Of a stretch of 64,000 nucleotides of DNA, positions 18,574 to 28,518 are shown piece after piece. Positions within the stretch are counted from its first letter, which is position 1; every line of letters starts with the position of its first letter. The notes beneath the pieces are model-generated. The model was not told the DNA's origin. It worked only from the letters and a program-made list of their open reading frames with translations, and did no database searches. Both the position numbers and the translations under genes were made by a program. Where the stretch lies: contig NZ_CP063196.1 in assembly GCF_003574835.2 (NCBI RefSeq), positions 4,836,001 through 4,900,000 on the forward strand. Direction: 5' to 3'. This stretch comes from Thermobifida halotolerans (GTDB lineage: Bacteria; Actinomycetota; Actinomycetes; Streptosporangiales; Streptosporangiaceae).

Positions 18574-19121
18574 TGCGCCTGTTCACCGCTGTCGTCCCGC
18601 CCGCCGCCGCACTCGACGAGCTGAGCGCGGCGGTGGAGTCCGCGCGCCCCACGGCACGCAGCCTGCGCTGGACTCCCCGCGAGCAGTGGCACGTGACCCT
18701 GCTGTTCCTCGGGGAGGTGCCCGACGAGCAGGTCGACACGGTGGCCGGGGCGCTGTCGCGCGTGGTCGCCCGCCACCCGGCGATGACCCTCAGCCTGACC
18801 GGCGGCGGCACCTTCCCCACGAAGCCGGTCCGCTCCCACGTGCTGTGGGCGGGACTGGGCGGCGACACCGAGGAGCTGACCGCGCTGGCGACCGACCTGC
18901 GCGACGCCGCCGCCGAACTCGGCGTCCCGGTGGAGAAGCGCCGCTTCACCCCGCACGTGACCGTGGCCCGCGCCCGGATCACCACGAACCTCACCGCCCC
19001 GCGCGCCCGCCTGGACGCGCTGGCCACCGACCCCTGGGAGGCGGGTGAGGTGCACCTGGTGCGCAGCCGACTGGGCGGCACCCCCCGGTACCAGACCATC
19101 GCCACCTGGGAACTAGCCTGA
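18573..19121 (+). CDS. thpR: RNA 2',3'-cyclic phosphodiesterase (LigT/2H family)
   Basis: 182 residues with the two HxT motifs of the 2H phosphoesterase fold: HVTL near residue 40 and HVTV near 128, plus RLFTAVVPP at the start and FTPHVTVARAR. It hydrolyses 2',3'-cyclic phosphodiester ends of RNA. ATG 18573 is chosen over ATG 18570 because AGGAGG (18563-18568) is then 4 rather than 1 base away. It overlaps the stop of the MFS gene. Confidence 0.9.
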   Translation: MRLFTAVVPPAAALDELSAAVESARPTARSLRWTPREQWHVTLLFLGEVPDEQVDTVAGALSRVVARHPAMTLSLTGGGTFPTKPVRSHVLWAGLGGDTEELTALATDLRDAAAELGVPVEKRRFTPHVTVARARITTNLTAPRARLDALATDPWEAGEVHLVRSRLGGTPRYQTIATWELA

Positions 19122-19175
19122 AGGGCACCGGCCCGGCCGGTCCGAGGACCAGAGTTCGCAGAAAGCAGCCGCCCC

Positions 19176-19277
19176 ATGAGCATGCTCACCAACAATCGGA
19201 AGCAGCGCTGGCTCCTGCCCACGGTGCTCGCGGTGATCGTGCTGATCGTGGTTGTCGGGTCGCTGCTGCAGTCCTGA
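19176..19277 (+). CDS. Tiny single-pass membrane protein, 33 residues
   Basis: ATG 19176 (or 19182) to TGA 19277. The sequence is a basic start (NNRKQRW) followed by one hydrophobic helix of about 17 residues (VLAVIVLIVVVGSLLQS at the end), the design of a small membrane protein with cytoplasmic N-terminus. Function unknown. The ribosome site is weak (AGAAAG about 11 bases upstream). It lies 54 bases after thpR. Confidence 0.5.
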   Translation: MSMLTNNRKQRWLLPTVLAVIVLIVVVGSLLQS

Positions 19278-19329
19278 CAGCGGCGCGGGGTCCTCGCGGG
19301 TGCGCGGGGCGTCCTCGCCCCCGTCCCTC

Positions 19330-19470
19330 CGTGGGGGCGCGTGCGGATCCGGCGCTCCGGCGCCTCGACCGCACGCGGCCGATCCGGGGTTTCTCGTCCC
19401 TGGGGGGTTCCGTGGAACGCCCTGCTCCCTCCGGGGGGTTGTGGGAGGTGTCTTCCGCGCGGAACCGGGT
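19330..19470 (-). repeat. Intergenic repeat family, diverged copy D
   Basis: On the minus strand this resembles copies B and C: a GCGCGGAAG-like segment, GGGCGTTCCAC, and then GGTCGAGGCGCCGG-GCGCCGGATCCG-CGCGCCC. The second half matches best. More decayed than A-C. Confidence 0.45.
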
Positions 19471-19485
19471 GGCAGGATGGGCCCC

Positions 19486-20541
19486 ATGACAAGAGGCGTC
19501 CGCGTGTGGCTGGCAGCCGTGCTCCTGGGGGCTCCCGTGGTCACCGGGGCCGCCGCCCCCGAGCAGATCGACCCGGCGTCGCCCGACGTCTCGGCGGGTG
19601 AACAGGTCCCCGCGGGAACCGGGGTCGCCTTCACCCTCAGCGACCCGCGGATCGCCGAATCCAGCGGGCTCGCCGCCTCCCACCGCCACGAGGACGTGTA
19701 CTGGACGCACAACGACAGCGGCCCCGACTACGGCCCCGTCCTGTACGCCGTGGACAGCGACGGCGACACCGTCGCCACCGTCCGACTCGTCGGGGACGGC
19801 GTGGCGATCCGCGACTGGGAGGCCGTCGCGATCGGCGCCGACGACGAGGGGGAGCCCGCGATCTTCGTCGCCGACATCGGCGACAACTTCCAGGGCGGCT
19901 GGCCCGAGGTGCGCGTCTACCGGATTCCCGAACCGCGCGACCTCGTCGACCAGACCGTCACCGCCACCACGTTCACCCTCACCTACGAGGACGGCGGCCG
20001 GGACGCCGAGGGGCTGCTCGTCGACCCGCGCGACAACCGGCTCTACGTCGTCTCCAAGGAGGTCGCGGGCAGCCTGTACGCGGCCCCCGAACAACCGGAC
20101 CCCGACGGCGCCAACACCCTCACCCGTGTCGGCACGGCCCCGCTGTTCGCCACCGACGCCGCGTTCTCCCCCGACGGCTCCCGCTACGCCATCCGCACCT
20201 ACTGGAACGTGACCGTCTACGACGCCTCCGGCGGGGTGCCCGGGCGGCGCATCGCCACCCTGACGCTTCCCGAGAGCGACCAGGGCGAGTCGCTGACCTT
20301 CACCCGAGACGGCAACGCGCTGCTGGTCGGCAGCGAAGGCGTGCACAGCCCGGTGTGGCGGATGCCGCTGCCCGAGGCGATGCCGGTACCGGTCTCCTCC
20401 ACCGAGCCCGAGAGCACCCCCACCGTCGCGCAGCAGGCCGCCGAACCCCGCACAGGCGGCGCGGGCAGCCTCATTCTCCTCGGTGCGGGCGTGGCGGGCG
20501 TGGTCATCCTCGCCATCGTCTGGCTGGCGCGCAGGGGCTAG
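19486..20541 (+). CDS. Secreted, membrane-anchored propeller-like protein
   Basis: 351 residues. Signal peptide MTRGVRVWLAAVLLGAPVV with a small-residue cleavage region (TGAAA), an exported domain with repeated strand motifs (DVYWTHNDSGPDYG, YAVDSDGDTVATVRL, RDAEGLLVDPRDNRLYVVSK, AAFSPDGSRYAIRTYWNVTVYD) typical of a WD/SMP-30-like beta propeller, then a Pro/Glu/Thr-rich linker and a C-terminal membrane helix ending in ARRG. It probably faces the cell exterior; ligand unknown. ATG 19486 is preferred to 19477 because GGCAGG is then 9 bases upstream. Confidence 0.75.
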   Translation: MTRGVRVWLAAVLLGAPVVTGAAAPEQIDPASPDVSAGEQVPAGTGVAFTLSDPRIAESSGLAASHRHEDVYWTHNDSGPDYGPVLYAVDSDGDTVATVRLVGDGVAIRDWEAVAIGADDEGEPAIFVADIGDNFQGGWPEVRVYRIPEPRDLVDQTVTATTFTLTYEDGGRDAEGLLVDPRDNRLYVVSKEVAGSLYAAPEQPDPDGANTLTRVGTAPLFATDAAFSPDGSRYAIRTYWNVTVYDASGGVPGRRIATLTLPESDQGESLTFTRDGNALLVGSEGVHSPVWRMPLPEAMPVPVSSTEPESTPTVAQQAAEPRTGGAGSLILLGAGVAGVVILAIVWLARRG

Positions 20542-20637
20542 CCGCTACCGGTCCGCGCCGGGCGGGAACTCGGCGGAACGGGAGAGCGCCGACCCGGCGA
20601 CCAGGTCGGCGCTTGGGAACGGGCCGTTTCCCGGAGG

Positions 20638-21633
20638 TCAGCCCTGTTCCAGGAACACCTCCCGGGCCAGGAACGCGTGCCGGGAGTGGTCGGTGAACAC
20701 CCCGTCGACGCCCGCCGCGAAGAACGCCTCGTACTCGGCGGCGAAGGACCCGTAGGCGGTCGGGTCGTCGCCGGAGCGCAGCGCCGGAGGCAGGAAGTGG
20801 TTCTCGCTGCGGAAGGTGTACGGATGCACCAGCAGGCCCGCCTCGTGGGCGTCGGCGACCAGGGAGGTGGGATCGCCCAGCGTCCCCTCGTCGGTGACCG
20901 GTACGACGAGGGACTTGACCGGGCCGATCGCGTCGGCGAAGGACGCGACCTCGGCCAGGCCCCCGGGGGTGGTGTAGGGCAGCCACGGTTCCCGCGCGCC
21001 CATGAGGAACACCAGCGGCACCTCCAGTTCCCGCAGCTTGCGCAGGCTGTCGGCCTCGAAGGACTGGAGGAACACCGGAACGCGCGGCTCGGGACCGCTC
21101 AGGCCGCGCTCGCGCAGCAGTCGGACCAGCGGCGGCTCCAACTCCAGGCCGACCGACTCGTGGTAGGCGGGGTGCTTGGTCTCCGGGTAGATCCCGATCG
21201 GCCGACCCAGTTCCGCGGTCAGCTCCACGGCCAGGTCGATGATCTCCTCCAGGGTCGGGATCCCGTACTCGCCGTCGTGCTCGGCGCTGTACGGGCGCAC
21301 CTCGGGCAGCCGCTCCACCGCGCGCAGCGTCCTGATCTCCGCGAGCGTGAAGTCCTGGGCGAAGAACCCGGTGACCTCCTCGCCGTCGATGGTCAGGGTG
21401 CGGCGGCGGTCGGCGAACTCGGGGCGGGACGCCACGTCGGTGGAGTGCCCGATCTCCGGTTCGTGCCGGGCGATGAGGTGTCCGTCCTTGGTGGCGACCA
21501 GGTCCACCTCGATGAAGTCGCCGCCGTAGCGCGCTCCCAGCGCGTAGGAGGCCAGCGTGTGCTCGGGGCGGTGCCCCGACGCGCCCCGGTGCGAGATGAT
21601 CTTGATGTGCGGAAGCCGCTTGTTCCTGCGCAT
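20638..21633 (-). CDS. Glycerophosphodiester phosphodiesterase
   Basis: 331 residues, no signal peptide, GDPD TIM barrel. Catalytic signatures: ISHRGASGHRPEHTLASY (catalytic His and Arg near residues 15-16), DFIEVDLVATKDG (metal Glu and Asp), ARHEP with the second His, then YPETKHP and FLQSFE barrel strands and VDGVFTDH at the end. It hydrolyses glycerophosphodiesters to glycerol-3-phosphate plus alcohol. The start MRRNKRLPH (21633) lacks a strong ribosome site. It lies downstream of serC but is separated by a hairpin. Confidence 0.92.
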   Translation of the reverse strand: MRRNKRLPHIKIISHRGASGHRPEHTLASYALGARYGGDFIEVDLVATKDGHLIARHEPEIGHSTDVASRPEFADRRRTLTIDGEEVTGFFAQDFTLAEIRTLRAVERLPEVRPYSAEHDGEYGIPTLEEIIDLAVELTAELGRPIGIYPETKHPAYHESVGLELEPPLVRLLRERGLSGPEPRVPVFLQSFEADSLRKLRELEVPLVFLMGAREPWLPYTTPGGLAEVASFADAIGPVKSLVVPVTDEGTLGDPTSLVADAHEAGLLVHPYTFRSENHFLPPALRSGDDPTAYGSFAAEYEAFFAAGVDGVFTDHSRHAFLAREVFLEQG

Positions 21634-21673
21634 GACCGAGACCGTTCCTGAATCCGTGCTGCGGAAACGCCGA

Positions 21674-21698
21674 CCGGCCCGGACATCTTCCGGACCGG
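21674..21698 (-). terminator. Terminator between serC and GDPD
   Basis: Arms 21674-21683 and 21689-21698 pair over 10 positions with one G-U, 31 bases after the serC stop and 41 bases before the GDPD start. Confidence 0.6.
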
Positions 21699-21728
21699 CT
21701 GACAGGGACTGCGGTGTGGTGGGTCGGC

Positions 21729-22859
<1,131 letters not shown>

Positions 22860-23047
22860 CTACTCGGCCGGACCGTCTCCGCGCAGGCGAGGGGCCGAAC
22901 CGGGAGGGACCCCTCGGCGGCGGTGACCGTCCGGACGTTTTGCGAGAAAACGTAGAGTTGCAATTCCGTCACCGGTCTGGTGTGGAACGCGCCGTGCGAG
23001 AAGAATTGGCTTTTCCGGAAAGCGCGTCCCAGAAAGGGCACGTATTC

Positions 23048-26000
23048 GTGACCTCGGACCAGTCCCGGTCGGACACTCCCGTGGGAGACGAGGGATACAG
23101 ACCCGAGTTTCTCGACCTCTACGACGACCTCCGCGCTCCGCTCGACAGCCGCCGACTGTTCGGCAACCGGACAAGGGCCGGCCGACTGATCCGGCGCCGC
23201 CGCCCCTGGAAACACCTGTCGACCGGCGAAACGGTCAGGGAGCAGCGTCCGCTTCCGGTGATCGAACTGCGGACGGCGTCGGAGGCGGACGCCGAGACCG
23301 TCACCGCGATGCTGGTGGAGCGCAGCGGAAACCAGCCTGTCGCGGTGCTCTCCCGCTGCGAGACCGGGGAGGGGAGCGCGGAACCGGACGCGGCCCCCGC
23401 CGCCTACGCCGCAGTGCGGCGGACCGAGGACGACGTGGCGAAGCTGGTCAACGGGCTGCGGGAGCACCGCGGCAGGAAGGTTGACGACCCTCACCGACGT
23501 TCTCCCGGGCCGCTGGAGTTTCCCCGCACCGAGTCCCTGCTCACCCTGTTCGAGGTGTTCCGCGAGGACGGCAGGTGGGGATGGCAGCGGAAACAGGACC
23601 GGGAAGGGGAGCAGGAGGACACCGGACCGCCCGCCAACTATCTGAACCCCCTGGACATCACCGAAGCCCTGTGGGAGAGAACCGAGAGAAGACGCGATGA
23701 CCGAAGACACACGCCGGTCGGCGCGGACCGGAGTTCCCCGGAGTCGCCGCGGTCGGTTCTGCGCTGGTTCGGCGAACCGGGCGGAAAGGGGTTGGACGGT
23801 GTCGTCCGACTGGCTCGCGGAGGCTACACGGGGCTGTACAACCTGATCAACGGCCTGCTGCGGCGGCTGGGCGCGAACGGCGCGGGCAACGGGATCAGCT
23901 TCGACCGGTTCGACCAGTGGGTGGTGACACCGCTGGGCCTGTGCATCAACTTCCTCCTCGGCCTGTCCCTGCTGCTCGGGGTGCAGAACATCCCCGACCT
24001 GGAGGCCCTGGAGCAGGTCTTCACCGTTCTGATCCTGCTGTTCCTGGTGTTGCTGCGTGCTCTGGTCCACCTGTGCCTGAGCCGGCCGTGGCGGCCCTAC
24101 CGGTGGCTGACCCGTCAGCCCTACCTCCGCTACGAGGGGGACTCGCACTTCCTGGTGGGCCACCGCGCCGTCGCCCAGCACATCGGGCTCACCTACCGGC
24201 GGCTGAGGTCCGCGCACTCGGGGAGCGGCTTCGGAGCGGACCGGATCGACACGCTCCGCGACGACGCGCGGGCCCTGCGGTTGCTCCTGGTCAACGCGGT
24301 CCTGGAGGACCTGACCGCGGCCTACCCCGAACGGCACCGCTACCGCACGAGGTTCCACCGTCCGGTCCTGATCGCGGACCGGTACGCCACCCGCTGGAAG
24401 GGCGGGCGGGACACCTCCGCCCGGGAGGCCGACCTCGTCCACCTGATCGAGCGGGTCCGCGCCGAGCAGTACGCCCCGGATCCCCTGGTCGTCGTCGCGG
24501 TCGTCCCCGACCCCACCCCGTTGGCCGACCGCGACACCGGTTCCGCCAGGGAAGCGGTCACCACCTGGGTCGAGCGACGCCGTCGGTGCACCCACCTGGG
24601 GCCGGAGCGGACGGTCTCCGTCGACATCGGACCCGAGGCCGGCGACCGGGAACGCCACCACCGGAATGTCAGGGGGGTCGTGCAGGGGGAGCCCACCCCC
24701 GGCAAACGGTGGCGGGAGGCCCTGACCACCACGGTCGCCGGGCTGCTCGTCCTGCTGCTCCTGGCGGGCACGGCCACCCTGATGGACCTGTTCAACGGCA
24801 GGTGCTGGCGCCCGCTGCTGACCGATCCCGGAGTGTGGGAGGTCCGGGGCGAGAACGGCCGCCGGGACTGCGTCGGCTACACCGACGGGTCCTTCGTCTT
24901 CCACGAGCGCCTCGCAGCGGTCCAGGGCCGCATCAAGGAGCAGAACGACGGGGTCGTCACCGCGAGGACCCCCTACGTCACGGTGGTCTACCTCGGCCAA
25001 CTGTCGGTGAGCGACACCGAGGCGAGCAACAGCAGACTCGCCGGGGTCCTGGGAGAGCTGACCGGCCTGGCACTGCGGCAGAAACGCCACAACGCCGACG
25101 CCCCGGACAAGGGCAGCCCGCGCATCCGCCTGCTGATCGCCAACACCGGCCCCGGATGGCGGCACGGAACGGCGGTCGCCGAGCGGATCGGCCGCCGGGC
25201 GCGCGAGGAGAACATCGTGGCGGCCGTCGGCTTCGGGCAGAGTCTGACCACGACCACGGAGACGATCGAGGTGCTCTCCAGGTACGCGCTGCCGATGGTC
25301 TCCAGCACCGCGACCTTCGACGACATCGCCGCGCTGCACGGCTCCTACAGCGACTTCTTCTTCCCCATCGCGCCCTCCAACACCCGGCTGGGCAGCCAGG
25401 CCGCCGAATGGGCGCTGCGGGGAGCGTCGAGCACCGACGCGGACGGCACGTGGGAACTGCCCGCGACCGGGACGGCGGTCGCGGTCGCGGACACGACCAG
25501 CACCGAGAGCTACGGGGAGGACCTGGCGAACAAGTTCATGGACCACTTCCTCGCCGGGGGAGGCCGGGCCGGGACGGAGGCCCTCGGCGCACTGGCCTAC
25601 AGGGCCAACGGCGTCATCCCCTACGAGCGGAACGGCGGGCAGTCCCTGGACACCGTGGTCGAGCGGATCTGCGCCGACCCGCCCGACCTCGTCTACTACG
25701 CCGGACGCTCCGCCAACTTCGGAGTCCTCCTCGACCGGCTCTACGACGAGAACAGGTGCGCCGACGGGATCACGGTGCTCGGCGGCGACGACGTCGCCCA
25801 GTACGTCACCGACAACGCGGACCGGCTGAGCGGCGTCCACGACCGGATCTCCGTCTACTACACGCCCCTGGCCGCGGACGGGGTCTGGGGCAGCCCCGGG
25901 GCGCAGAACGACGAGGTTCCCGCCTTCTACGAGAACCTGGCGGACCTGACCGAGGAACTCGACGCCGACACCCCCTCCATCGCCCACGCCGTGATGGCCC

Positions 26001-26308
26001 ACGACACCCTGGACGTGGTCTCGCGCGCCCTCGACAGCACCGATCTGCCGTGGGGCGACCCGGGGAGGGCCGGGGAGGCGGCGGCGGTGGTGTTCCCCGC
26101 GATCCAGCAGACCGGCAGGCAGGTCGGGATCAGCGGGGCGCTGGACTTCGGGGAGGTCGGCACCGGGTACTGGTACGAGGACAAGCTCGTGCAGTTGGTC
26201 CAGGTGGACGCCGAGGGGCGACCGCACGTGGTCGCGGCGTGCGGGTCGATCACCTACCAGCGGCGGGGCGGGGGGCCCAACTGCCTGGAGACCCCCGAAA
26301 CGGAGTGA
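23048..26308 (+). CDS. Multidomain membrane receptor with extracellular periplasmic-binding-protein-like domain
   Basis: 1086 residues from GTG 23048 (AAAGGG 9 bases upstream; earlier in-frame GTG codons at 22981 and 22993 are possible). Layout: a charged cytosolic N-terminal region (1-290), a helical hairpin in the membrane (about 294-314 and 320-342), a cytosolic middle domain (345-555), a third membrane helix (about 557-579), and an exported C-terminal half. Residues about 638-1085 match the type 1 periplasmic-binding fold of LivK-like ABC substrate receptors (YVTVVYLGQLS, VAAVGFGQSLT, PMVSSTATFDD, FFPIAPSNTRLGSQAA, DLVYYAGRS). Not a transporter by itself; a sensor of an external ligand is likely. 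No ABC partner genes adjoin. Confidence 0.75.
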   Translation: MTSDQSRSDTPVGDEGYRPEFLDLYDDLRAPLDSRRLFGNRTRAGRLIRRRRPWKHLSTGETVREQRPLPVIELRTASEADAETVTAMLVERSGNQPVAVLSRCETGEGSAEPDAAPAAYAAVRRTEDDVAKLVNGLREHRGRKVDDPHRRSPGPLEFPRTESLLTLFEVFREDGRWGWQRKQDREGEQEDTGPPANYLNPLDITEALWERTERRRDDRRHTPVGADRSSPESPRSVLRWFGEPGGKGLDGVVRLARGGYTGLYNLINGLLRRLGANGAGNGISFDRFDQWVVTPLGLCINFLLGLSLLLGVQNIPDLEALEQVFTVLILLFLVLLRALVHLCLSRPWRPYRWLTRQPYLRYEGDSHFLVGHRAVAQHIGLTYRRLRSAHSGSGFGADRIDTLRDDARALRLLLVNAVLEDLTAAYPERHRYRTRFHRPVLIADRYATRWKGGRDTSAREADLVHLIERVRAEQYAPDPLVVVAVVPDPTPLADRDTGSAREAVTTWVERRRRCTHLGPERTVSVDIGPEAGDRERHHRNVRGVVQGEPTPGKRWREALTTTVAGLLVLLLLAGTATLMDLFNGRCWRPLLTDPGVWEVRGENGRRDCVGYTDGSFVFHERLAAVQGRIKEQNDGVVTARTPYVTVVYLGQLSVSDTEASNSRLAGVLGELTGLALRQKRHNADAPDKGSPRIRLLIANTGPGWRHGTAVAERIGRRAREENIVAAVGFGQSLTTTTETIEVLSRYALPMVSSTATFDDIAALHGSYSDFFFPIAPSNTRLGSQAAEWALRGASSTDADGTWELPATGTAVAVADTTSTESYGEDLANKFMDHFLAGGGRAGTEALGALAYRANGVIPYERNGGQSLDTVVERICADPPDLVYYAGRSANFGVLLDRLYDENRCADGITVLGGDDVAQYVTDNADRLSGVHDRISVYYTPLAADGVWGSPGAQNDEVPAFYENLADLTEELDADTPSIAHAVMAHDTLDVVSRALDSTDLPWGDPGRAGEAAAVVFPAIQQTGRQVGISGALDFGEVGTGYWYEDKLVQLVQVDAEGRPHVVAACGSITYQRRGGGPNCLETPETE

Positions 26309-26334
26309 ACCCCGTGTCCTGGCGGCCACGGGGT
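26309..26334. terminator. Bidirectional terminator between convergent genes
   Basis: Perfect 8-base arms ACCCCGTG (26309-26316) and CACGGGGT (26327-26334) sit in the 43-base gap between the receptor gene and the citrate synthase gene. Confidence 0.65.
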
Positions 26335-26351
26335 CCAGCGGAACGGCGGGG

Positions 26352-27458
26352 CTACACGCCCGCGGAGAGGGCCTCCTGCGCGCCTTCGACGGTGTTGATG
26401 TCGCGCTGGGCGGGACCGATGTAGTTGGCGCTGGGACGCACGAGGCGGCCGGTGCGCTTCTGCTCCAGGATGTGCGCCGACCATCCCGCGGTGCGGGCGC
26501 TGGTGAACATGGAGGTGAACATCGACGCCGGGATCTCGGCGAAGTCCAGCACGACCGCGGCCCAGTACTCCACGTTGGTGGCGAGCACCCGGTCGGGCTT
26601 GCGGGCGTGCAGCTCCTCCAGCGCGGCCGTCTCCAGGGCGCTGGCCACCTCGAAGCGGGGCGCGTTCAGTTCCTTCGCGGTGCGGCGCAGGACGCGGGCC
26701 CGGGGGTCCTCCGCGCGGTAGACGCGGTGGCCGAAGCCCATCAGACGCTCGCCCCTGTCGAGAGCCTGGGTGACGTACTTGCGCGCGTCGCCGATGCGCT
26801 CGGTCTCGTCCAGCATGTGCAGGACGCGGGCCGGAGCGCCGCCGTGCAGCGGACCCGACATGGCGCCGACCGCTCCGGAGAGGGCCGCGGCCACGTCGGC
26901 GCCGGTGGAGGCGATGACGCGGGCGGTGAACGTGGACGCGTTCATGCCGTGTTCGGCGGCGGACGTCCAGTAGGCGTCCACGGCCTTGACGTGGCGGGGG
27001 TCGGGCTCGCCACGGAGTTGGATCATGAACCGTTCGACGACGGTCTTTCCCTCGTCGACACGGCTCTGGGGAACCTTGGGCTGGTCCCCCCGGGCGGACT
27101 GGGCGATCACCGACAGGGCAGCGGAGGCGGCGCGGGCGACGTTGTCGCGCGCTTCCGCGTCGTCGATGTCCAGAAGCGGCTTGAAGCCCCACAGCGGTGC
27201 CAGGGTCGCCAGCGTGCTCTGGACGTCGACGCGCACGTCGCCGGTCGAGACCGGAATGTTGATCGGGTCCGCGAAGGGAAGTCCGGGGGCGAAGCTGTTG
27301 TCGACCAACAGCCCCCACACGCGCCCGAAGGTGACATGGCCGACGAGGTTCTCGATGTCGACGCCCCGGTAGCGGAGAGCACCGCCCTCCTTGTCCGGTT
27401 CGGCGATCTCGGTCTCGAACGCCACGACTCCTTCGAGCCCGGGTTTGAAGTCCGACAT
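26352..27458 (-). CDS. Citrate synthase 2
   Basis: 368 residues, the short bacterial citrate/methylcitrate synthase type rather than the 430-residue hexamer. Active-site signatures: AAEHGMNASTFTARV (His), SGPLHGGAPARVL (His) and MGFGHRVYRAEDPRA (His/Arg), plus a distal Asp segment. It condenses acyl-CoA with oxaloacetate; citrate versus 2-methylcitrate cannot be decided here, and no prp genes are nearby. Start ATG 27458 (MSDFKPGLEG) has GGAGGAAG 6 bases upstream; a 36-residue extension to 27566 is not credible. Confidence 0.92.
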   Translation of the reverse strand: MSDFKPGLEGVVAFETEIAEPDKEGGALRYRGVDIENLVGHVTFGRVWGLLVDNSFAPGLPFADPINIPVSTGDVRVDVQSTLATLAPLWGFKPLLDIDDAEARDNVARAASAALSVIAQSARGDQPKVPQSRVDEGKTVVERFMIQLRGEPDPRHVKAVDAYWTSAAEHGMNASTFTARVIASTGADVAAALSGAVGAMSGPLHGGAPARVLHMLDETERIGDARKYVTQALDRGERLMGFGHRVYRAEDPRARVLRRTAKELNAPRFEVASALETAALEELHARKPDRVLATNVEYWAAVVLDFAEIPASMFTSMFTSARTAGWSAHILEQKRTGRLVRPSANYIGPAQRDINTVEGAQEALSAGV

Positions 27459-27598
27459 ACCGGCTTCCTCCGTCTCCTCGGTCCTCGGATTGGTAATCCA
27501 TTGAACCGGTCCGGGATTCTTTACTGACATGCGAGGTGCCGTTAACGGTCCGCCCACTGCTGGCAACTACCCCACAGATCGTGTGAGGATGCACCACT

Positions 27599-28264
27599 GT
27601 GGACTATTCTGACCCCGCTGAGCTGCGCGAATCGTACGGTGGCCGCCCGTTGCGCCGTCGTGACCTCGCTCCGCACCCCATGGAACAGTTTCACACCTGG
27701 TTCACACAGGCGCGCAGGTCAGGGCTGGCGGAGCCCAACGCGATGGTGCTGTCGACGGTGGAGCCCACCGGCATGCCGCGCGCCAGGACCGTGCTCATGA
27801 AGGGGTACGACCGTCACGGCCTGCGGTTCTTCACGAACTACCGGTCGCGCAAGGGGCGGGCGCTCACCGAGGAGCCGCGTGCCTGCGTGGTCTTCCCGTG
27901 GCATCCGATCAGGCGTCAGGTCATCGTGGGCGGGTGTGCCGAACGGCTCACCGACGAGGAGAACGACGCGTACTTCGCGCGGCGTCCCCACGGGTCGCAG
28001 CTCGGCGCGTGGGCGAGTGAGCACCAGTCGTCGCCGGTCGCCGGCCGGGAGGAACTCGACCGGCTGTACGCGCGGTTCGCGGAGGTCTGGCCCCCCGGCA
28101 GCGCGGTGCCCCGGCCCGCCTACTGGGGCGGGTTCCGGCTGGTGCCGCAGGAGGTGGAGTTCTGGCAGGGGCAGAGCGACCGGATGCACGACCGCTTCCG
28201 CTACCTGCTGACCTCGGGGACCGCGGCCGACGGGGAGTGGCGGATCGACCGGCTCTCCCCCTGA
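27599..28264 (+). CDS. pdxH: Pyridoxamine 5'-phosphate oxidase
   Basis: 221 residues, the usual PNPOx length. FMN- and PLP-binding signatures: EPNAMVLSTVEPTGMPRART, VLMKGYDRHGLRFFTNYRSRKG, WHPIRRQVIVGG, ASEHQSSPVAGREEL, and the C-terminal VEFWQGQSDRMHDRFRY. It oxidises pyridoxine or pyridoxamine 5'-phosphate to pyridoxal phosphate. GTG start 27599, with GAGGAT 9 bases upstream. Divergent from citrate synthase 2. Confidence 0.94.
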   Translation: MDYSDPAELRESYGGRPLRRRDLAPHPMEQFHTWFTQARRSGLAEPNAMVLSTVEPTGMPRARTVLMKGYDRHGLRFFTNYRSRKGRALTEEPRACVVFPWHPIRRQVIVGGCAERLTDEENDAYFARRPHGSQLGAWASEHQSSPVAGREELDRLYARFAEVWPPGSAVPRPAYWGGFRLVPQEVEFWQGQSDRMHDRFRYLLTSGTAADGEWRIDRLSP

Positions 28265-28317
28265 CAAACACCGCTCTGCCGGGGAATTCACCAATTTGTT
28301 AAGTGGTATAGGTCACG

Positions 28318-28354
28318 TTTTTCGAAAAAGTGGTGGAGCCTGTCACGCTATGAT
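28318..28354 (+). promoter_or_regulatory. Promoter region of the IdeR-type gene
   Basis: TATGAT at 28349-28354 is a near-consensus -10; a 12-base perfect palindrome of T tract, TCGA, A tract (28318-28329) overlaps the -35 position. This does not match the usual DtxR iron box. The transcript would have a leader of about 155 bases. Confidence 0.45.
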
Positions 28355-28518
28355 TGACGTGGACGGTGGCCGTTTCCACGGTCAGATGCGTGTTTCAGGC
28401 TCACGGCTGGCATACACCCTCACTTGAGCGTGCGATCCCGGAACAGGCGCGCACTGGCCCGTGTTGAGACAACTGCCGTTGGCCGCTCTCAACCGGGCCC
28501 AGAAGGGGAGAGGGAGCC

